A DNA stretch of 64,000 bases from Listeria cornellensis FSL F6-0969 (GTDB taxonomy: Bacteria; Bacillota; Bacilli; Lactobacillales; Listeriaceae), in contig NZ_AODE01000014.1 in assembly GCF_000525855.1 (NCBI RefSeq), forward strand, positions 1 through 64,000, read 5' to 3'. A model generated the notes under the pieces. It saw only the letters and a list, made by a program, of their open reading frames with translations. It had not been told where the DNA came from and did no database searches. Position 1 is the first letter of the stretch, and each line of letters opens with the position of its first letter. This document shows positions 1 through 9,400 of this stretch, piece after piece. A program made the position numbers and the translations under genes.

Positions 1-473
1 GCGTACCGAATTTTATCATCATACACACTCTCCAAACGTTGCGCCAAGTTCTCTTTTTCCCGGGCAACGGTTGCATCATGGAAGCTGCCATCCGTCACGT
101 TAGGATTGAAAATAATCTCTTGAATCAGCGTGAAAGCTTGTTGAAGCAACGTATCACCATTTGGCACGAATTGGCCATCAACCATATCCAGAACAGCCGT
201 AATAATATGCTCATTTCCTTTTTTATCTACGGATGCATAAAAATTAGCTCCATATAAACTTGCTAATTCTTTACGAAAAGCAGTCTGCGTTGGATATTTT
301 TTCGTGTTTGTCTCGATTAACGCGGCGATTAACGCGCGTTTCGTTGTTGTGGCACGGTCAAGTGGTGCTCTGAATTTAAACACAATTTTATTGGATTTAT
401 ATTTGTCAGAAGGAATAAGCGTTAACTGAATGGCGCCAACTTGTTCTTTGTATTCCTGTTTTTGAGTTGTCAT
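1..473 (-). CDS. ymfF: M16-family peptidase-like protein, YmfF type (partial, C-terminus outside window)
   Basis: The frame is open from an ATG at 473 to the window edge, so about 157 N-terminal residues are present. A strong ribosome site (AAGGAGGG, 481-488) fixes the start. The protein opens with a soluble stretch and then reads FKFRAPLDRATTTKRALIAA, ELASLYGAN and DKKGNEH, which is the pattern of the N-terminal half of insulinase-like (M16) proteins. No HxxEH zinc motif is visible in this part, as expected for the inactive YmfF-type partner that pairs with YmfH. It lies downstream of the ABC transporter genes, as I recall for lmo1392 in Listeria. The family assignment is from motif memory; the exact symbol is inferred. 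Confidence 0.72.
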   Translation of the reverse strand, partial: MTTQKQEYKEQVGAIQLTLIPSDKYKSNKIVFKFRAPLDRATTTKRALIAALIETNTKKYPTQTAFRKELASLYGANFYASVDKKGNEHIITAVLDMVDGQFVPNGDTLLQQAFTLIQEIIFNPNVTDGSFHDATVAREKENLAQRLESVYDDKIRY

Positions 474-545
474 TAAAAAATCCCTCCTTATTTGGCTAAG
501 CACTGTTTATTGTACCTTATTATTCCTCGCTAAACAAATGGTACA

Positions 546-590
546 AACTAAAAACCACCCAATTTCGCGAATACGTGCGAAACTGGGTGG
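546..590 (-). terminator. Rho-independent terminator after nupQ
   Basis: A 14-base arm at 555-568 pairs with 577-590 (CCACCC.. / ..GGGTGG, one mismatch) around an 8-base loop. Read on the minus strand it is followed by TTTTTAGTTTG. It sits just after the stop codon of the permease gene and closes the tcsA-nup transcription unit. Confidence 0.85.
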
Positions 591-596
591 TGGAGA

Positions 597-1547
597 TTAT
601 TTTCCTTTAATGTAATTCACGCCATCTGCTTTAGGTGCTTCGGATTTACCGATAAGACCAACTAGCGCAAAAATCGTTAATACGTACGGTGCAACTTGCA
701 AGTAGACATCTGGAATGCCGCTGAAGAATGGTAGTTGTCCACTGATGATGCTGAGGCACTGCGCAAATCCGAAGAAAATCGCGGCTCCCATGGCACCAAG
801 CGGGTTCCATTTACCAAAAATCATGGCAGCCAAGGCCATATAACCTTGTCCAGAAATCGTCGCATGACCGAAATCGAGTGTAAAGGATTGGGCATAAACT
901 GCGCCACCTAATCCACCTAGAATACCGGAGATGATAACACCTTGGTAACGCATCCAACGAACTTTGATTCCCATTGTGTCTGCTGCTAGCGGGTGTTCCC
1001 CGACAGAGCGAAGACGCAAGCCGAATCGTGTTTTATAGATGATGAACCATGATGCAATCGCCACCAGAATAGCGACGTAACTCATGATTGGGACATTTTT
1101 GAAGAAAATATCGCCAATCACTGGTATATCTTTTAGAACTGGAATATCTGGTTTTCCGAAATAGTGCTTAATTTGATCGGTTTGTCCTTTATCATAAATA
1201 ACTTTGACAAGGAATAAAGAAATACCGAGTGCTAAAAAGTTAATCGCGACACCACTGATAACATGGTCGGCGCGGAAATTAATCGTTGCCACAGCGTGTA
1301 CGAGCGAGAAAATACCACCGACAAACATCCCAGCAAAAAGGGCAACCCATGGCGTCCAGTTCCCGAAGACATCGGCGAATGTGAGGTTAAAGACGATGGA
1401 TGAGAAGGCACCCATAATCATCATACCTTCCAGACCAATATTAACAACGCCGCCTCGCTCGGAGAAAACGCCACCGAGCGCTGTGAAAATGAGTGGTCCA
1501 GCCATTAACAATGTACTAGAGACAATAATCGCTAAAGTCGAAATCAT
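597..1547 (-). CDS. nupQ: BMP-family ABC transporter permease (nucleoside/simple sugar type), NupQ-like
   Basis: 316 residues, almost entirely hydrophobic with 8 or more predicted membrane segments, of the BPD_transp_2 permease family (RbsC/YufQ type). Typical signatures are GGVFSERGGVVNIGLEG near residue 25 and GEHPLAADTMGIKV near 185. It forms the channel with the upstream permease. Its ATG overlaps the stop of that gene (ATGA), which indicates translational coupling, and AGGGGG lies upstream. Together with the ATPase and lipoprotein TcsA it should import a nucleoside or related ligand. The substrate is inferred from B. subtilis NupNOPQ and not shown by the sequence. Confidence 0.9.
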   Translation of the reverse strand: MISTLAIIVSSTLLMAGPLIFTALGGVFSERGGVVNIGLEGMMIMGAFSSIVFNLTFADVFGNWTPWVALFAGMFVGGIFSLVHAVATINFRADHVISGVAINFLALGISLFLVKVIYDKGQTDQIKHYFGKPDIPVLKDIPVIGDIFFKNVPIMSYVAILVAIASWFIIYKTRFGLRLRSVGEHPLAADTMGIKVRWMRYQGVIISGILGGLGGAVYAQSFTLDFGHATISGQGYMALAAMIFGKWNPLGAMGAAIFFGFAQCLSIISGQLPFFSGIPDVYLQVAPYVLTIFALVGLIGKSEAPKADGVNYIKGK

Positions 1548-2599
1548 TTTGTTTTCGCCCCCTTCTTCGCAAATTTATCCATTGCCCAGCGGATGATATA
1601 ACTGGATGCAACGAAGAAGATAATAAGCGCGATAACCACGTTTACTAGCTCATTTGGAACTCCAGCGACAGCAGGCATGTTTAGCGATCCTACTTTTAGT
1701 GCTCCGAACAGAATGGCGGAGAAGATAATACCGATTGGTGAGTTACCGCCAAGTAATGCAACGGCGATACCGTCAAATCCAGTACCAGGAGATGTTGGTA
1801 ATACATATGCTGTACCGTAGTTTCCAAGACCTTCCATCGCACCCGCAAGTCCAGCGAGTCCACCTGCGATAATCATCGAGATGACAATCGTTTTCGCGAC
1901 GCTCATCCCTGCATATTTAGAGGCATTTTGGTTGAATCCGACTGATTTCAGCTCATAACCAAATGTTGTTTTATTGATAACTAACCACATAATTAGTGCG
2001 CAACCAACAGCAATCAAGATTCCCCAGTGAAGTGATGAGTATTGCGTCATTTCTTGTAGGAAGGGTGATTGAAGTGAAGCAGATGAAGGAATTTCTTTTG
2101 TTTTGTCCATTTGTTTTGTCAGGACATTTTGCACGATATAGTTGAAAATATAAAGCGCCGTATAGTTTAACATGATCGTTACGATAACTTCATTTACTTT
2201 TAGTGTGGCTTTTAGAATCCCTGGAATGAAAGCCCAGAAAGCACCACAGATGATACCTGCTAAAAGAGCAAGCGGTAAGTGAATCCATTTATCTAAGCCG
2301 TCAAACGTTAAACCTACCGCAACGGCACCGATCCAACCCATTAAAAGTTGACCTTCTGCACCAATATTGAAAAGTCCAGCCTTGAAAGCGATGGCGATCG
2401 ACAGACCAACTAAGATATAAGGCGTTGCTTGACGGATTGTTTCTCCGAGATAGAAGGAATCACCAAATGCACCTTGGAAAAGCGCAATATAGGCGTCTAC
2501 TGGATTATATCCGAATAGTAACATAATGAGAGCACCGAACAGCAAACCAAGGATAACAGCTGTAATAGGGATGACAAGGGCTTGTATTTTCTTAGACAT
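1544..2599 (-). CDS. nupP: BMP-family ABC transporter permease, NupP-like
   Basis: 351 residues, integral membrane permease of the same superfamily as its neighbour. It has an N-terminal membrane helix (ALVIPITAVILGLLFGALIM) and the family signature AIAFKAGLFNIGAEGQLLMG around residues 70-90. A second one, GFNQNASKYAGMSVAKT, lies near 225. The ATG at 2599 has a GGGGGAG ribosome site inside the end of the ATPase gene and the two genes overlap by 8 bases. The partner permease follows with an ATGA overlap. It very probably forms the heterodimeric membrane channel of the TcsA importer. Confidence 0.9.
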   Translation of the reverse strand: MSKKIQALVIPITAVILGLLFGALIMLLFGYNPVDAYIALFQGAFGDSFYLGETIRQATPYILVGLSIAIAFKAGLFNIGAEGQLLMGWIGAVAVGLTFDGLDKWIHLPLALLAGIICGAFWAFIPGILKATLKVNEVIVTIMLNYTALYIFNYIVQNVLTKQMDKTKEIPSSASLQSPFLQEMTQYSSLHWGILIAVGCALIMWLVINKTTFGYELKSVGFNQNASKYAGMSVAKTIVISMIIAGGLAGLAGAMEGLGNYGTAYVLPTSPGTGFDGIAVALLGGNSPIGIIFSAILFGALKVGSLNMPAVAGVPNELVNVVIALIIFFVASSYIIRWAMDKFAKKGAKTK

Positions 2600-4127
2600 G
2601 TGTTTTCTCCCCCGTTTCCGCTTTTGCTGATCCAGCCATAAGAAGGCCGAGTTCTTGCTCTGTCGTCTCTTCAGGTTTCACGATAGCTACGATTTTTCCT
2701 TCATAGATAACGGCAATACGATCACTTACATTCATGATTTCGTCGAGCTCAAAGGACATCAACAAGATAGCTTTTCCGTCGTCACGTTGCTCGATAAGGC
2801 GTCTATGAATAAATTCAATCGCTCCAACGTCAAGTCCACGTGTCGGTTGTGCTGCAATGAGGAAATCCGGATCTCGACTAATTTCACGGGCGATAATCGC
2901 TTTTTGTTGATTCCCACCGGAAAGTGCCTTAGCCGCAACGTATTCACTACTTGCCCGAACGTCGTATTCCTCGATAAGCTTACGAGCGAAGTCATACATT
3001 TCTTTATGGTTAAGGAAACCTTTACTCGAAATCGGTTTTTTGTAATACGTTTGTAAGGCGATATTTTCACCGAGTGACATTTCTAAAACAAGACCATGTT
3101 TATGACGATCTTCTGGAATGTGACCGAGGCCTGATTCCGTGATACGACGTGGTTTCTTGTTTTCAATATGTTCTCCTTTCAGTAAAATCGAGCCGTTTGT
3201 TGTTTTCGTTAGTCCGGAAATGGCCTGGATAAGTTCGCTTTGACCATTGCCATCTACCCCTGCAATACCAACGATTTCGCCGGCACGCACAGTCAGATTT
3301 AGACCGCGGACGCTTTCGACTCCACGGCTTTCTTTCACGACAAGATCTTTTACCTCAAGCACATCTTGACCAGGAGTAGCAGGCGTTTTCTCGGTTGTAA
3401 AGACGACTTCACGCCCAACCATGAGATTTGCCAGCGCTTGTGGACTCGTTTCAGGGACATTAACAGTTCCCATCCCTTTACCACGGCGAATAACGGTGAC
3501 ACGATCACAAACGTCCATGATTTCTTTTAATTTATGTGTGATCAGAATAATTGATTTACCCTCTTTGATAAGCGTTCGCATAATCGAGATAAGTTCTTTA
3601 ATTTCTTGCGGAGTCAAAACAGCAGTCGGTTCATCGAAAATAAGAATATCCGCCCCACGATATAATGTTTTCAAAATTTCTACACGTTGTTGCATACCAA
3701 TTGAGATATCACTTATTTTAGCATTTGGATCTACTTTCAAGCCGTAACGATCTGAGATAGCTCGGATTTCTTCGATGGCTTTCTTCTTTTCAATCACGCC
3801 AAACTTGCTCGGCTCTTTTCCTAAAATAATATTTTCGGCAACAGTAAATTTATCGACAAGCATAAAATGTTGATGCACCATGCCGATTCCGAGGTCATTG
3901 GCTTTATTGGGGCTATTAATCGCCTCCACGTTTCCGTTGACACGAATTTCGCCACCATCTGGTTCATAAAGTCCGAACAAAACATTCATTAGTGTTGATT
4001 TCCCAGCACCATTCTCACCTAACAGCGCGTGAATTTCGCCACGCTTGAGCTGTAAGGTAATGTTATCGTTTGCTACAAACCCAGAAAATTCCTTTCTGAT
4101 CCCTAACATTTCAATAACATAATCCAC
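2592..4127 (-). CDS. nupO: BMP/nucleoside ABC transporter, double ATP-binding protein, NupO-like
   Basis: 511 residues with two fused ABC domains. Domain 1 has Walker A GENGAGKST, signature ISIGMQQRVEI and Walker B ILIFDEPTAVLTP. Domain 2 has a degenerate Walker A (GVDGNGQSE), signature LSGGNQQK and a Walker B FLIAAQPTRGLD with Q in place of the usual acidic pair. This asymmetry is standard for sugar and nucleoside importers of the RbsA/YufO group. I place the start at the GTG at 4127, because GGGAGTGAG stands 5-12 bases upstream; an earlier in-frame GTG at 4160 has no ribosome site. It powers the NupPQ channel. Confidence 0.9.
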   Translation of the reverse strand: MDYVIEMLGIRKEFSGFVANDNITLQLKRGEIHALLGENGAGKSTLMNVLFGLYEPDGGEIRVNGNVEAINSPNKANDLGIGMVHQHFMLVDKFTVAENIILGKEPSKFGVIEKKKAIEEIRAISDRYGLKVDPNAKISDISIGMQQRVEILKTLYRGADILIFDEPTAVLTPQEIKELISIMRTLIKEGKSIILITHKLKEIMDVCDRVTVIRRGKGMGTVNVPETSPQALANLMVGREVVFTTEKTPATPGQDVLEVKDLVVKESRGVESVRGLNLTVRAGEIVGIAGVDGNGQSELIQAISGLTKTTNGSILLKGEHIENKKPRRITESGLGHIPEDRHKHGLVLEMSLGENIALQTYYKKPISSKGFLNHKEMYDFARKLIEEYDVRASSEYVAAKALSGGNQQKAIIAREISRDPDFLIAAQPTRGLDVGAIEFIHRRLIEQRDDGKAILLMSFELDEIMNVSDRIAVIYEGKIVAIVKPEETTEQELGLLMAGSAKAETGEKTHV

Positions 4128-4462
4128 TGTCTCACTCCCTTTATAATAGCTGATATCCACTTTTTTTACGTGAATGGATTGATTTCTTTTTTTGATGTAA
4201 ACCGTTTTACAAGATCTGCATGTATGTAAAAAAGTTCCTTCTTAATTCGTGAATAAAGCGAAATATGTAGTCTTCCAAAAAAGTCATCACCTTATTCTAT
4301 TTCTAAATGCACCACATTGCAATTCCTTTTTTGAAAAAAAGCATAAAAATAGTCGATATTTTATAAAAATATGCTTTTTGACCTAAGATTAGAGAATATA
4401 ATCCAACGTTTTATAGGTTGAAACGCTTACAAAGCGAACGAAAAATAAAAAACTTCTAGCAA

Positions 4463-4493
4463 TATTAATAAAAGCCGGCATTACACCGGCTTT
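4463..4493 (-). terminator. Hairpin terminator (copy 1 of a duplicated hairpin)
   Basis: AAAGCCGG at 471-478 of the 4 kb block pairs with CCGGCTTT ending at 4493. On the minus strand the stem is followed by TATTAATATT. An almost identical hairpin occurs at 4658-4680, and the cruciform element lies between them. It probably terminates tcsA transcripts that run past the first hairpin. Confidence 0.6.
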
Positions 4494-4614
4494 CAGCGTG
4501 TCGACAAATACTCATTTTCGTCGTTAAAAGCTCCGTTCCAGTGCTCTCGTACTCTAGTACGCTCTGCGCTGGTACTCGCTTTTGCCTAGAAACTAAGCAT
4601 TTGTCGACACGCTG
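4494..4614. repeat. 121-bp nested inverted-repeat (cruciform) element
   Basis: Outer arms are perfect 16-mers: CAGCGTGTCGACAAAT at 4494-4509 and its complement at 4599-4614. Inside are further nested pairs: AAAAGC (4526-4531) with GCTTTT (4578-4583), CCAGTGC (4538-4544) with GCGCTGG (4566-4572, one G-U), and CGTAC (4548-4552) with GTACG (4557-4561) around a TCTA loop. The whole element can fold on itself on either strand. There is no ORF. It looks like a MITE-like or structured intergenic repeat. A related motif (AACGACG..ATGAGT on the minus strand) occurs at the window end. Confidence 0.7.
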
Positions 4615-4657
4615 AGGTTTGGAGAAATATCATGTAAAGCGATTTGTCTACAGTCTG

Positions 4658-4686
4658 AAAGCCGGTATTACACCGGCTTTTAGATT
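4658..4686. terminator. Hairpin after tcsA (copy 2 of the duplicated hairpin)
   Basis: AAAGCCGG/CCGGCTTT stem at 4658-4680 around a short loop, 18 bases past the tcsA stop. The T-tract is poor on the minus strand and better on the plus strand. It may act together with the copy at 4463-4493. Confidence 0.55.
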
Positions 4687-4698
4687 AAGAAGCAATCA

Positions 4699-5766
4699 TC
4701 AAGGTTTTTCTGGAACTTTAATGTCGCCATCAATGATTTTTTGTTTGTATTCTTCCACTTTAGCTAGAACTTCTTTTGATAGGTTATCTTGGCTTTCAGA
4801 AAGGCCTACAGCATTTTTATCAAGGCCGTATTCAATCTTCTCGCCACCTGGGAAGTCTCCTGCTTTTGTGCGTGTTGCTAAATCATCAACTGCGATATCT
4901 ACGCGTTTGATTTCAGATGTTAGCGTTACGTTATATTCTTTGCCGTCATTTGCTGTGACAGCACCTTCGTCCCACTGGTCACGGTCAACACCGATTACCC
5001 ATACAGCACGAGCTGGATCTTTTTTCTTTAAGTTCTTAGCTTCAGCGAACACACCGTTACCAGTTGCACCAGCTGCGTGGAAAATAATATCTACGCCACC
5101 ATTGTACATACCAGCTGCAATTTGTTGGCCTTTATCTGCTTTTGCGAAATCATTTGCGTATTGTACTTTTACTTCTGCTTTCGGGTTCACAGCTTTTACG
5201 CCTTCTGTGAATCCAGCTTCAAAACGATCGATAACTGCACCTTTCACACCGCCAACAAATCCAACTTTGTTTGTTTTCGTTGTTAAACCAGCAACAACAC
5301 CAACAAGGAATGAACCGTCTTGATCCGCGAATCCGATACTTACAACATTGTCGCGATCTGTAATCGTGTCATCAACAAGCGCAAATTTATTTTTTGGTTG
5401 TTGTTTAGAGACATCTTCAATAGCATCCTTTAGTTTGTAGCCAATGCCATAGATAAGACTGAAATTATTACGAACAGCTGTGTTTAGGTTTGTTTTGAAA
5501 TCCGCTTCTGATGCAGATTGCAAGTAGTTATAGCCATTTGTTCCTTTTTCAAGGTCATTCGCTTTACCAAACTTTTGTATACCTTCCCATGCGGATTGGT
5601 TAAATGAACGATCATCAACCCCACCAGTGTCTGTTACCATTGCTACAGTAAAATTATCCTTGTCACCGCTACTCTTCTTGCTGTCATCTGATGATCCACA
5701 TGCACCAAGCACAACGCCTGTTGCCATTATCATGGATAGTGCTAAAGCAAATGTACGCTTTTTCAC
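4699..5766 (-). CDS. tcsA: BMP-family substrate-binding lipoprotein TcsA
   Basis: 355 residues from the GTG at 5766, which has GGGAGGGG about 7 bases upstream; the longer frame to 5808 adds residues that would spoil the signal peptide. The N-terminus is a lipoprotein signal: KK-R, a hydrophobic core and lipobox VLGAC with the lipidated Cys at residue 23, then a Gly-Ser-Asp-Lys-rich linker. The body has Bmp/PnrA-domain features (DTGGVDDRSFNQSAWEG, FVGGVKGAVIDRFEAGF, GVDRDQWDEG). It should sit on the outer membrane face and deliver ligand to the downstream NupOPQ-like ABC transporter. The Listeria ortholog is known as the CD4+ T-cell stimulating antigen TcsA; the ligand is inferred to be a nucleoside. 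Confidence 0.92.
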   Translation of the reverse strand: MKKRTFALALSMIMATGVVLGACGSSDDSKKSSGDKDNFTVAMVTDTGGVDDRSFNQSAWEGIQKFGKANDLEKGTNGYNYLQSASEADFKTNLNTAVRNNFSLIYGIGYKLKDAIEDVSKQQPKNKFALVDDTITDRDNVVSIGFADQDGSFLVGVVAGLTTKTNKVGFVGGVKGAVIDRFEAGFTEGVKAVNPKAEVKVQYANDFAKADKGQQIAAGMYNGGVDIIFHAAGATGNGVFAEAKNLKKKDPARAVWVIGVDRDQWDEGAVTANDGKEYNVTLTSEIKRVDIAVDDLATRTKAGDFPGGEKIEYGLDKNAVGLSESQDNLSKEVLAKVEEYKQKIIDGDIKVPEKP

Positions 5767-6081
5767 CTTAAAACCCCTCCCGAGAGATAAAATAGTAGTT
5801 ATTAGCATCCCAAGTACGAACGATTAGAAAATATGTATGATTTAAGTTCCCCTTTTGCTGAATCTAACGTCGTCCCTTGAAAACGGATACTCTAACTCTT
5901 TTTAATATACCATGGAATTTCAAATAAATAAATATCGAAGCTCAAAGTAAATATTCCAAATATATTCTGAATAGTATTTCTTTTTAGAGAGTAAAAGGCT
6001 TGCAAGTGTCATGAAAGATTTGCATAATAGGTATATGCTTGAAAAGTTAGCATAATTTTTAATAGAGACGAGATGATTAGC
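5767..6081. other. Divergent intergenic region between tcsA and the ProC-like gene
   Basis: About 315 AT-rich bases with no credible ORF. It must hold the divergent promoters of both genes. Possible -35/-10 pairs exist (for example TTGAGC near 5940 on the minus strand and TTGCAA near 6000 on the plus strand), but none is a convincing match, so I name no site. Confidence 0.5.
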
Positions 6082-6915
6082 GTGAAAGTTGGTTTTATTG
6101 GTTACGGTAGTATGGCGGATTTGTTGACGCGCCAGTTTTTAGCACATGCTGACGTTGCACCTAAAGATTTGATTATTTATACACGTTCGGAAAATGCGAA
6201 ATTACAAGAAATTCATGATTTATTCCCAGAGATTACGATTGCTAAGACGAGTCTGGAAGTTTTTGAGCAAGCTGAACATACCTTTGTTTGTGTGTTGCCA
6301 CTTGGAGTACTGCCTGTTTTGCTAGAGAATAAAGTAGCTCTTTCTAGTGAAAAACATGTGATTTCGATTGCGGCGGGTGTTTCTGTAGAAGATTTAAAAC
6401 AAGTGACGACGAATGCGCAGTATAGTAAACTGATTCCTTCTCTGACAACATCGGTAGGTATTGGAACTAGCCTAGTGAATCATGATATGGCGGTTTCTGC
6501 TGCCAACCAAGCGTGGCTGAATGATGCATTAGGAACGTTTAGTACGGTGCAAGAGGTTGCGGAAGAAAATATTGATTTGGCGAGTGATTTGACTAGCTCC
6601 TCTCCGGGATTTATTGCAGCTATCTTTGAGCAATTTGTACAAGCCGCTGTTCGTAAGTCGAGCCTAACGGAGCCGGAAGTTTTCCAAATGATAAGTAATT
6701 CCTTAGCTGGGACTTCTAAATTGTTGGCGGAACAAGGTTATACGTTCGATTCGTTGATCAAGCGTGTGGCGACAAAAGGCGGGATTACTGCGGAAGGCGT
6801 TGAGCTGAGTCAAGACAAATTACCAGCCTTTTTCGATGAATTATTACAACGGACAGAAGCAAAGTACGACGATCACCATGCTGAGATAAAAGAGCAGCTG
6901 AAAGAACTATTCTAA
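6082..6915 (+). CDS. Pyrroline-5-carboxylate reductase family protein (ProC/ComER-like)
   Basis: About 277 residues. The N-terminus KVGFIGYGSMADLL is a Rossmann dinucleotide-binding motif, followed by ISIAAGVSVEDL and the P5C-reductase dimerisation region (TSSSPGFIAAIFEQFVQAA, ATKGGITAEG). It is a paralog-type member, close to ComER of Bacillus, so a role in proline synthesis is uncertain. I prefer the GTG at 6082, which follows GAGATGA by 5-6 bases and gives the usual family N-terminus; an ATG at 6073 is the alternative. It stands alone between tcsA (divergent) and ftsK (convergent), sharing a terminator with the latter. Confidence 0.82.
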   Translation: MKVGFIGYGSMADLLTRQFLAHADVAPKDLIIYTRSENAKLQEIHDLFPEITIAKTSLEVFEQAEHTFVCVLPLGVLPVLLENKVALSSEKHVISIAAGVSVEDLKQVTTNAQYSKLIPSLTTSVGIGTSLVNHDMAVSAANQAWLNDALGTFSTVQEVAEENIDLASDLTSSSPGFIAAIFEQFVQAAVRKSSLTEPEVFQMISNSLAGTSKLLAEQGYTFDSLIKRVATKGGITAEGVELSQDKLPAFFDELLQRTEAKYDDHHAEIKEQLKELF

Positions 6916-6922
6916 AAAAAAA

Positions 6923-6960
6923 TAAAAAGACGCAGGCTAAAAATGCTCCTGCGTCTTTTA
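6923..6960. terminator. Bidirectional terminator between the ProC-like gene and ftsK
   Basis: AAAAGACGCAGG pairs with CCTGCGTCTTTT (6948-6959) around an 11-base loop, with A and T tracts on both sides. It serves two convergent genes. Confidence 0.9.
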
Positions 6961-6969
6961 TATGGAGAA

Positions 6970-9264
6970 TTATTCTTCGTATTCTGGTATATCACCAATG
7001 TTCACACGGCGTGGTTTACTACCCTCATGTGGACCTACAACACCACGTTGTTCCATCTCGTCTATGATTCGGGCTGCGCGATTGTAGCCGATTCTGAATT
7101 TACGTTGTAGCATGGAGACAGAAGCTGTTTGCATTTCACGTACGAGTTCCACGGCTTCGTTATAAAGTTCGTCTTCAGCCTCCACTGCAACATCTGGTAC
7201 TTCGTCAGGAATCATATCTTCGTTATACTGCGCTTTTTGTTGGGCAACGACGAAAGATACGATGTCCTCTACTTCTTGGTCGGACAAAAACGCACCTTGA
7301 ATCCGTACAGGTTTGCTGGTACCGACTGGAAGGAACAGCATATCCCCGCGTCCAAGCAGTTTTTCAGCGCCGCCCATATCTAAAATAGTACGTGAGTCAA
7401 TCGAACTCGACACGGCAAAAGCAATTCGTGATGGGATGTTTGCTTTGATAACACCGGTAATAACGTCAACAGAAGGACGCTGTGTTGCAATGATTAAATG
7501 AATACCGGCTGCACGTGCCATTTGTGCCAAACGTGTAATCGCATCTTCCACATCGTTGGAAGCAACCATCATTAAGTCTGCTAACTCATCAACAATCACG
7601 ACGATAAATGGTAATTCGGCTTGTTTGGCTTCATTTTGTTCATTATGTTGACGAACATGTGCATTGTAGCCTGCCATGTTTCGTGTGCCAGTATGCGAAA
7701 ATAAATCGTAACGCCGCTCCATTTCCGAAACTACTTTTTGGAGGGCTTGTGCGGCCTTTTTAGGATTGGTGACAACAGGTGCGAGCAAATGAGGAATCCC
7801 ATTATACACATTTAACTCGACCATTTTTGGATCAATCATCATCATCTTCACTTCATGCGGCTTGGCGCGTAGCAATATGCTGGTAATGATACCATTGATA
7901 CATACTGATTTCCCGCTTCCTGTAGCTCCAGCAACAAGTAAATGAGGCATTTTATCGAGATTGGCAACAATGGCGTCTCCCGAAATATCGCGCCCTAAAG
8001 CAATCTGAAGCTTCTCATCTGGGCGATCGCTCGGATTATTTTCCAAAACTTCACGCAGCGCGACCATGGCTACTGTTTGATTCGCTACTTCGATACCGAT
8101 GGCTGATTTTCCTGGTATCGGTGCTTCGATTCGAATATCTTTTGCAGCGAGCGCCAAAGCAATGTCGTCGCTCAGTCCAACAATCTTACTAACTTTCACG
8201 CCGACAGATGGTTGCACTTCATACTTGGTCACCGCTGGACCTAGATGAACCTGTGTTATTTTGGCTTTGACACCAAAACTTTCGAAGGTCGACTCTAGCT
8301 TTTGTGCGTTCGCTTTAATTTGATCGTATTCTTCGCTTTGATCGGTCGGTTCTGCAGGTGTCAGTAAATCGATGGGTGGCAATTGATAAATTTCGTTTTC
8401 AAATGATTCTTGCTGAAAAGTAATTGGTGCTACCTCTTCGTCTGATTTCAATTCCGCCGCTTTCTTCTCTGCTTCTTGTTTTTTCTGGAAATTGGAGATA
8501 ATTGGTGGCAATTTTGGTTCGACTTTTTCTGCTGCGACCTCAAGAATTGGCTCCGCTTCTATCAAAGGTTTTTGCTTTGGGTTAGGTTTCGTTACTTTTT
8601 TAGGTTTTGGTTTGCTATTTTTGCGATCCTCAAAGAACTGGTTTAGTTTATCAAATACGCCGTGAAGGAAAGCAGTTATTTTTGTAAATGCCGTCTTTAG
8701 CGGGATGCCTGTCAACAAGGATAAACCATATAATACTAAAATCATGGCGATAATATTTGTCCCAATTCGATCCACCAAAAAATAGGTAACGGCTACAATT
8801 CCTGATCCGATAATACCACCGCCGACTTGGTCAATCTGACTGGGATGCCATATATTCTGGCTCAATAGTTTCCACATCGAACCAAACACAGTAGCTCCAT
8901 CTGCGAGTATGTGCGTGACGTACCACATTTCGAAAAAGGTTAATAATCCAATGAAAATGAGATAACAGCCGTTCAAACGTTTCGTGAACAGATTTGGAAA
9001 CGTCCCTTTAAAAATAAAATAAATGCCTAAAATGGCTAAGCCTGTGAGAAGGATAATGGCTAGCTCACCGGCAATAAATTCACCTAGTGCATAGACTAAT
9101 CGGCCAATAAAGCCAAGTTGAAATAAGCCGATCAAGCTAAGTCCGGCTAAAATAACACCACTTATCTCAAAGGAGTAAGATTTTGCTGTTTGCTTCTTTT
9201 TTTCGCGTCGCTTTTTTTTGAGCGAGACGGTTTCTTCTTTTGTTTGATTTGCCAAATTACCCAC
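6970..9264 (-). CDS. ftsK: DNA translocase FtsK/SpoIIIE
   Basis: About 764 residues. Four membrane segments lie in the first 190 residues ([35 protein letters not shown] and two more), followed by a Pro/Lys/Glu-rich linker. The motor domain has Walker [13 protein letters not shown] and Walker [15 protein letters not shown], and the C-terminal winged-helix gamma domain reads [24 protein letters not shown]. It pumps chromosomal DNA through the division septum and recognises polar KOPS/SRS-like sites. The longest frame begins with an ATG at 9291 that coincides with a TATAAT promoter box, so I start at the GTG at 9264, preceded by AGAGG; a TTG at 9255 after GGTGG is also possible. Confidence 0.93.
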   Translation of the reverse strand: MGNLANQTKEETVSLKKKRREKKKQTAKSYSFEISGVILAGLSLIGLFQLGFIGRLVYALGEFIAGELAIILLTGLAILGIYFIFKGTFPNLFTKRLNGCYLIFIGLLTFFEMWYVTHILADGATVFGSMWKLLSQNIWHPSQIDQVGGGIIGSGIVAVTYFLVDRIGTNIIAMILVLYGLSLLTGIPLKTAFTKITAFLHGVFDKLNQFFEDRKNSKPKPKKVTKPNPKQKPLIEAEPILEVAAEKVEPKLPPIISNFQKKQEAEKKAAELKSDEEVAPITFQQESFENEIYQLPPIDLLTPAEPTDQSEEYDQIKANAQKLESTFESFGVKAKITQVHLGPAVTKYEVQPSVGVKVSKIVGLSDDIALALAAKDIRIEAPIPGKSAIGIEVANQTVAMVALREVLENNPSDRPDEKLQIALGRDISGDAIVANLDKMPHLLVAGATGSGKSVCINGIITSILLRAKPHEVKMMMIDPKMVELNVYNGIPHLLAPVVTNPKKAAQALQKVVSEMERRYDLFSHTGTRNMAGYNAHVRQHNEQNEAKQAELPFIVVIVDELADLMMVASNDVEDAITRLAQMARAAGIHLIIATQRPSVDVITGVIKANIPSRIAFAVSSSIDSRTILDMGGAEKLLGRGDMLFLPVGTSKPVRIQGAFLSDQEVEDIVSFVVAQQKAQYNEDMIPDEVPDVAVEAEDELYNEAVELVREMQTASVSMLQRKFRIGYNRAARIIDEMEQRGVVGPHEGSKPRRVNIGDIPEYEE

Positions 9265-9289
9265 CCTATCCTCTTTTTCGTATTCTAGC

Positions 9290-9298
9290 ATTATAGCA
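9290..9298 (-). promoter_or_regulatory. Extended -10 promoter element of ftsK
   Basis: Minus strand TGCTATAAT (TGn plus a perfect TATAAT) lies about 25 bases before the chosen GTG start. No good -35 is seen at 17 bases, which is acceptable for an extended -10 promoter. Confidence 0.55.
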
Positions 9299-9362
9299 TA
9301 GAATGTGAAGATAATCCTCCAACTTTAGTACGGAATGCGAAAATATGTTCTTATTTTTTTGT

Positions 9363-9394
9363 GAAAAAGATGCTCCCAATTAAGAGAACATCTA
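9363..9394 (-). terminator. Terminator after yitT
   Basis: AGATGCTCCC at 9368-9377 can pair with the run ending in ACATCT at 9393 (two mismatches). On the minus strand it is followed by TTTTTC. It lies just after the restored yitT stop at 9401-9403. Confidence 0.65.
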
Positions 9395-9400
9395 AATATA

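Noticed and set aside
4128-4160. Longer NupO start at a GTG at 4160
   Set aside because: No ribosome site there, whereas the GTG at 4127 has GGGAGTGAG at the right distance.
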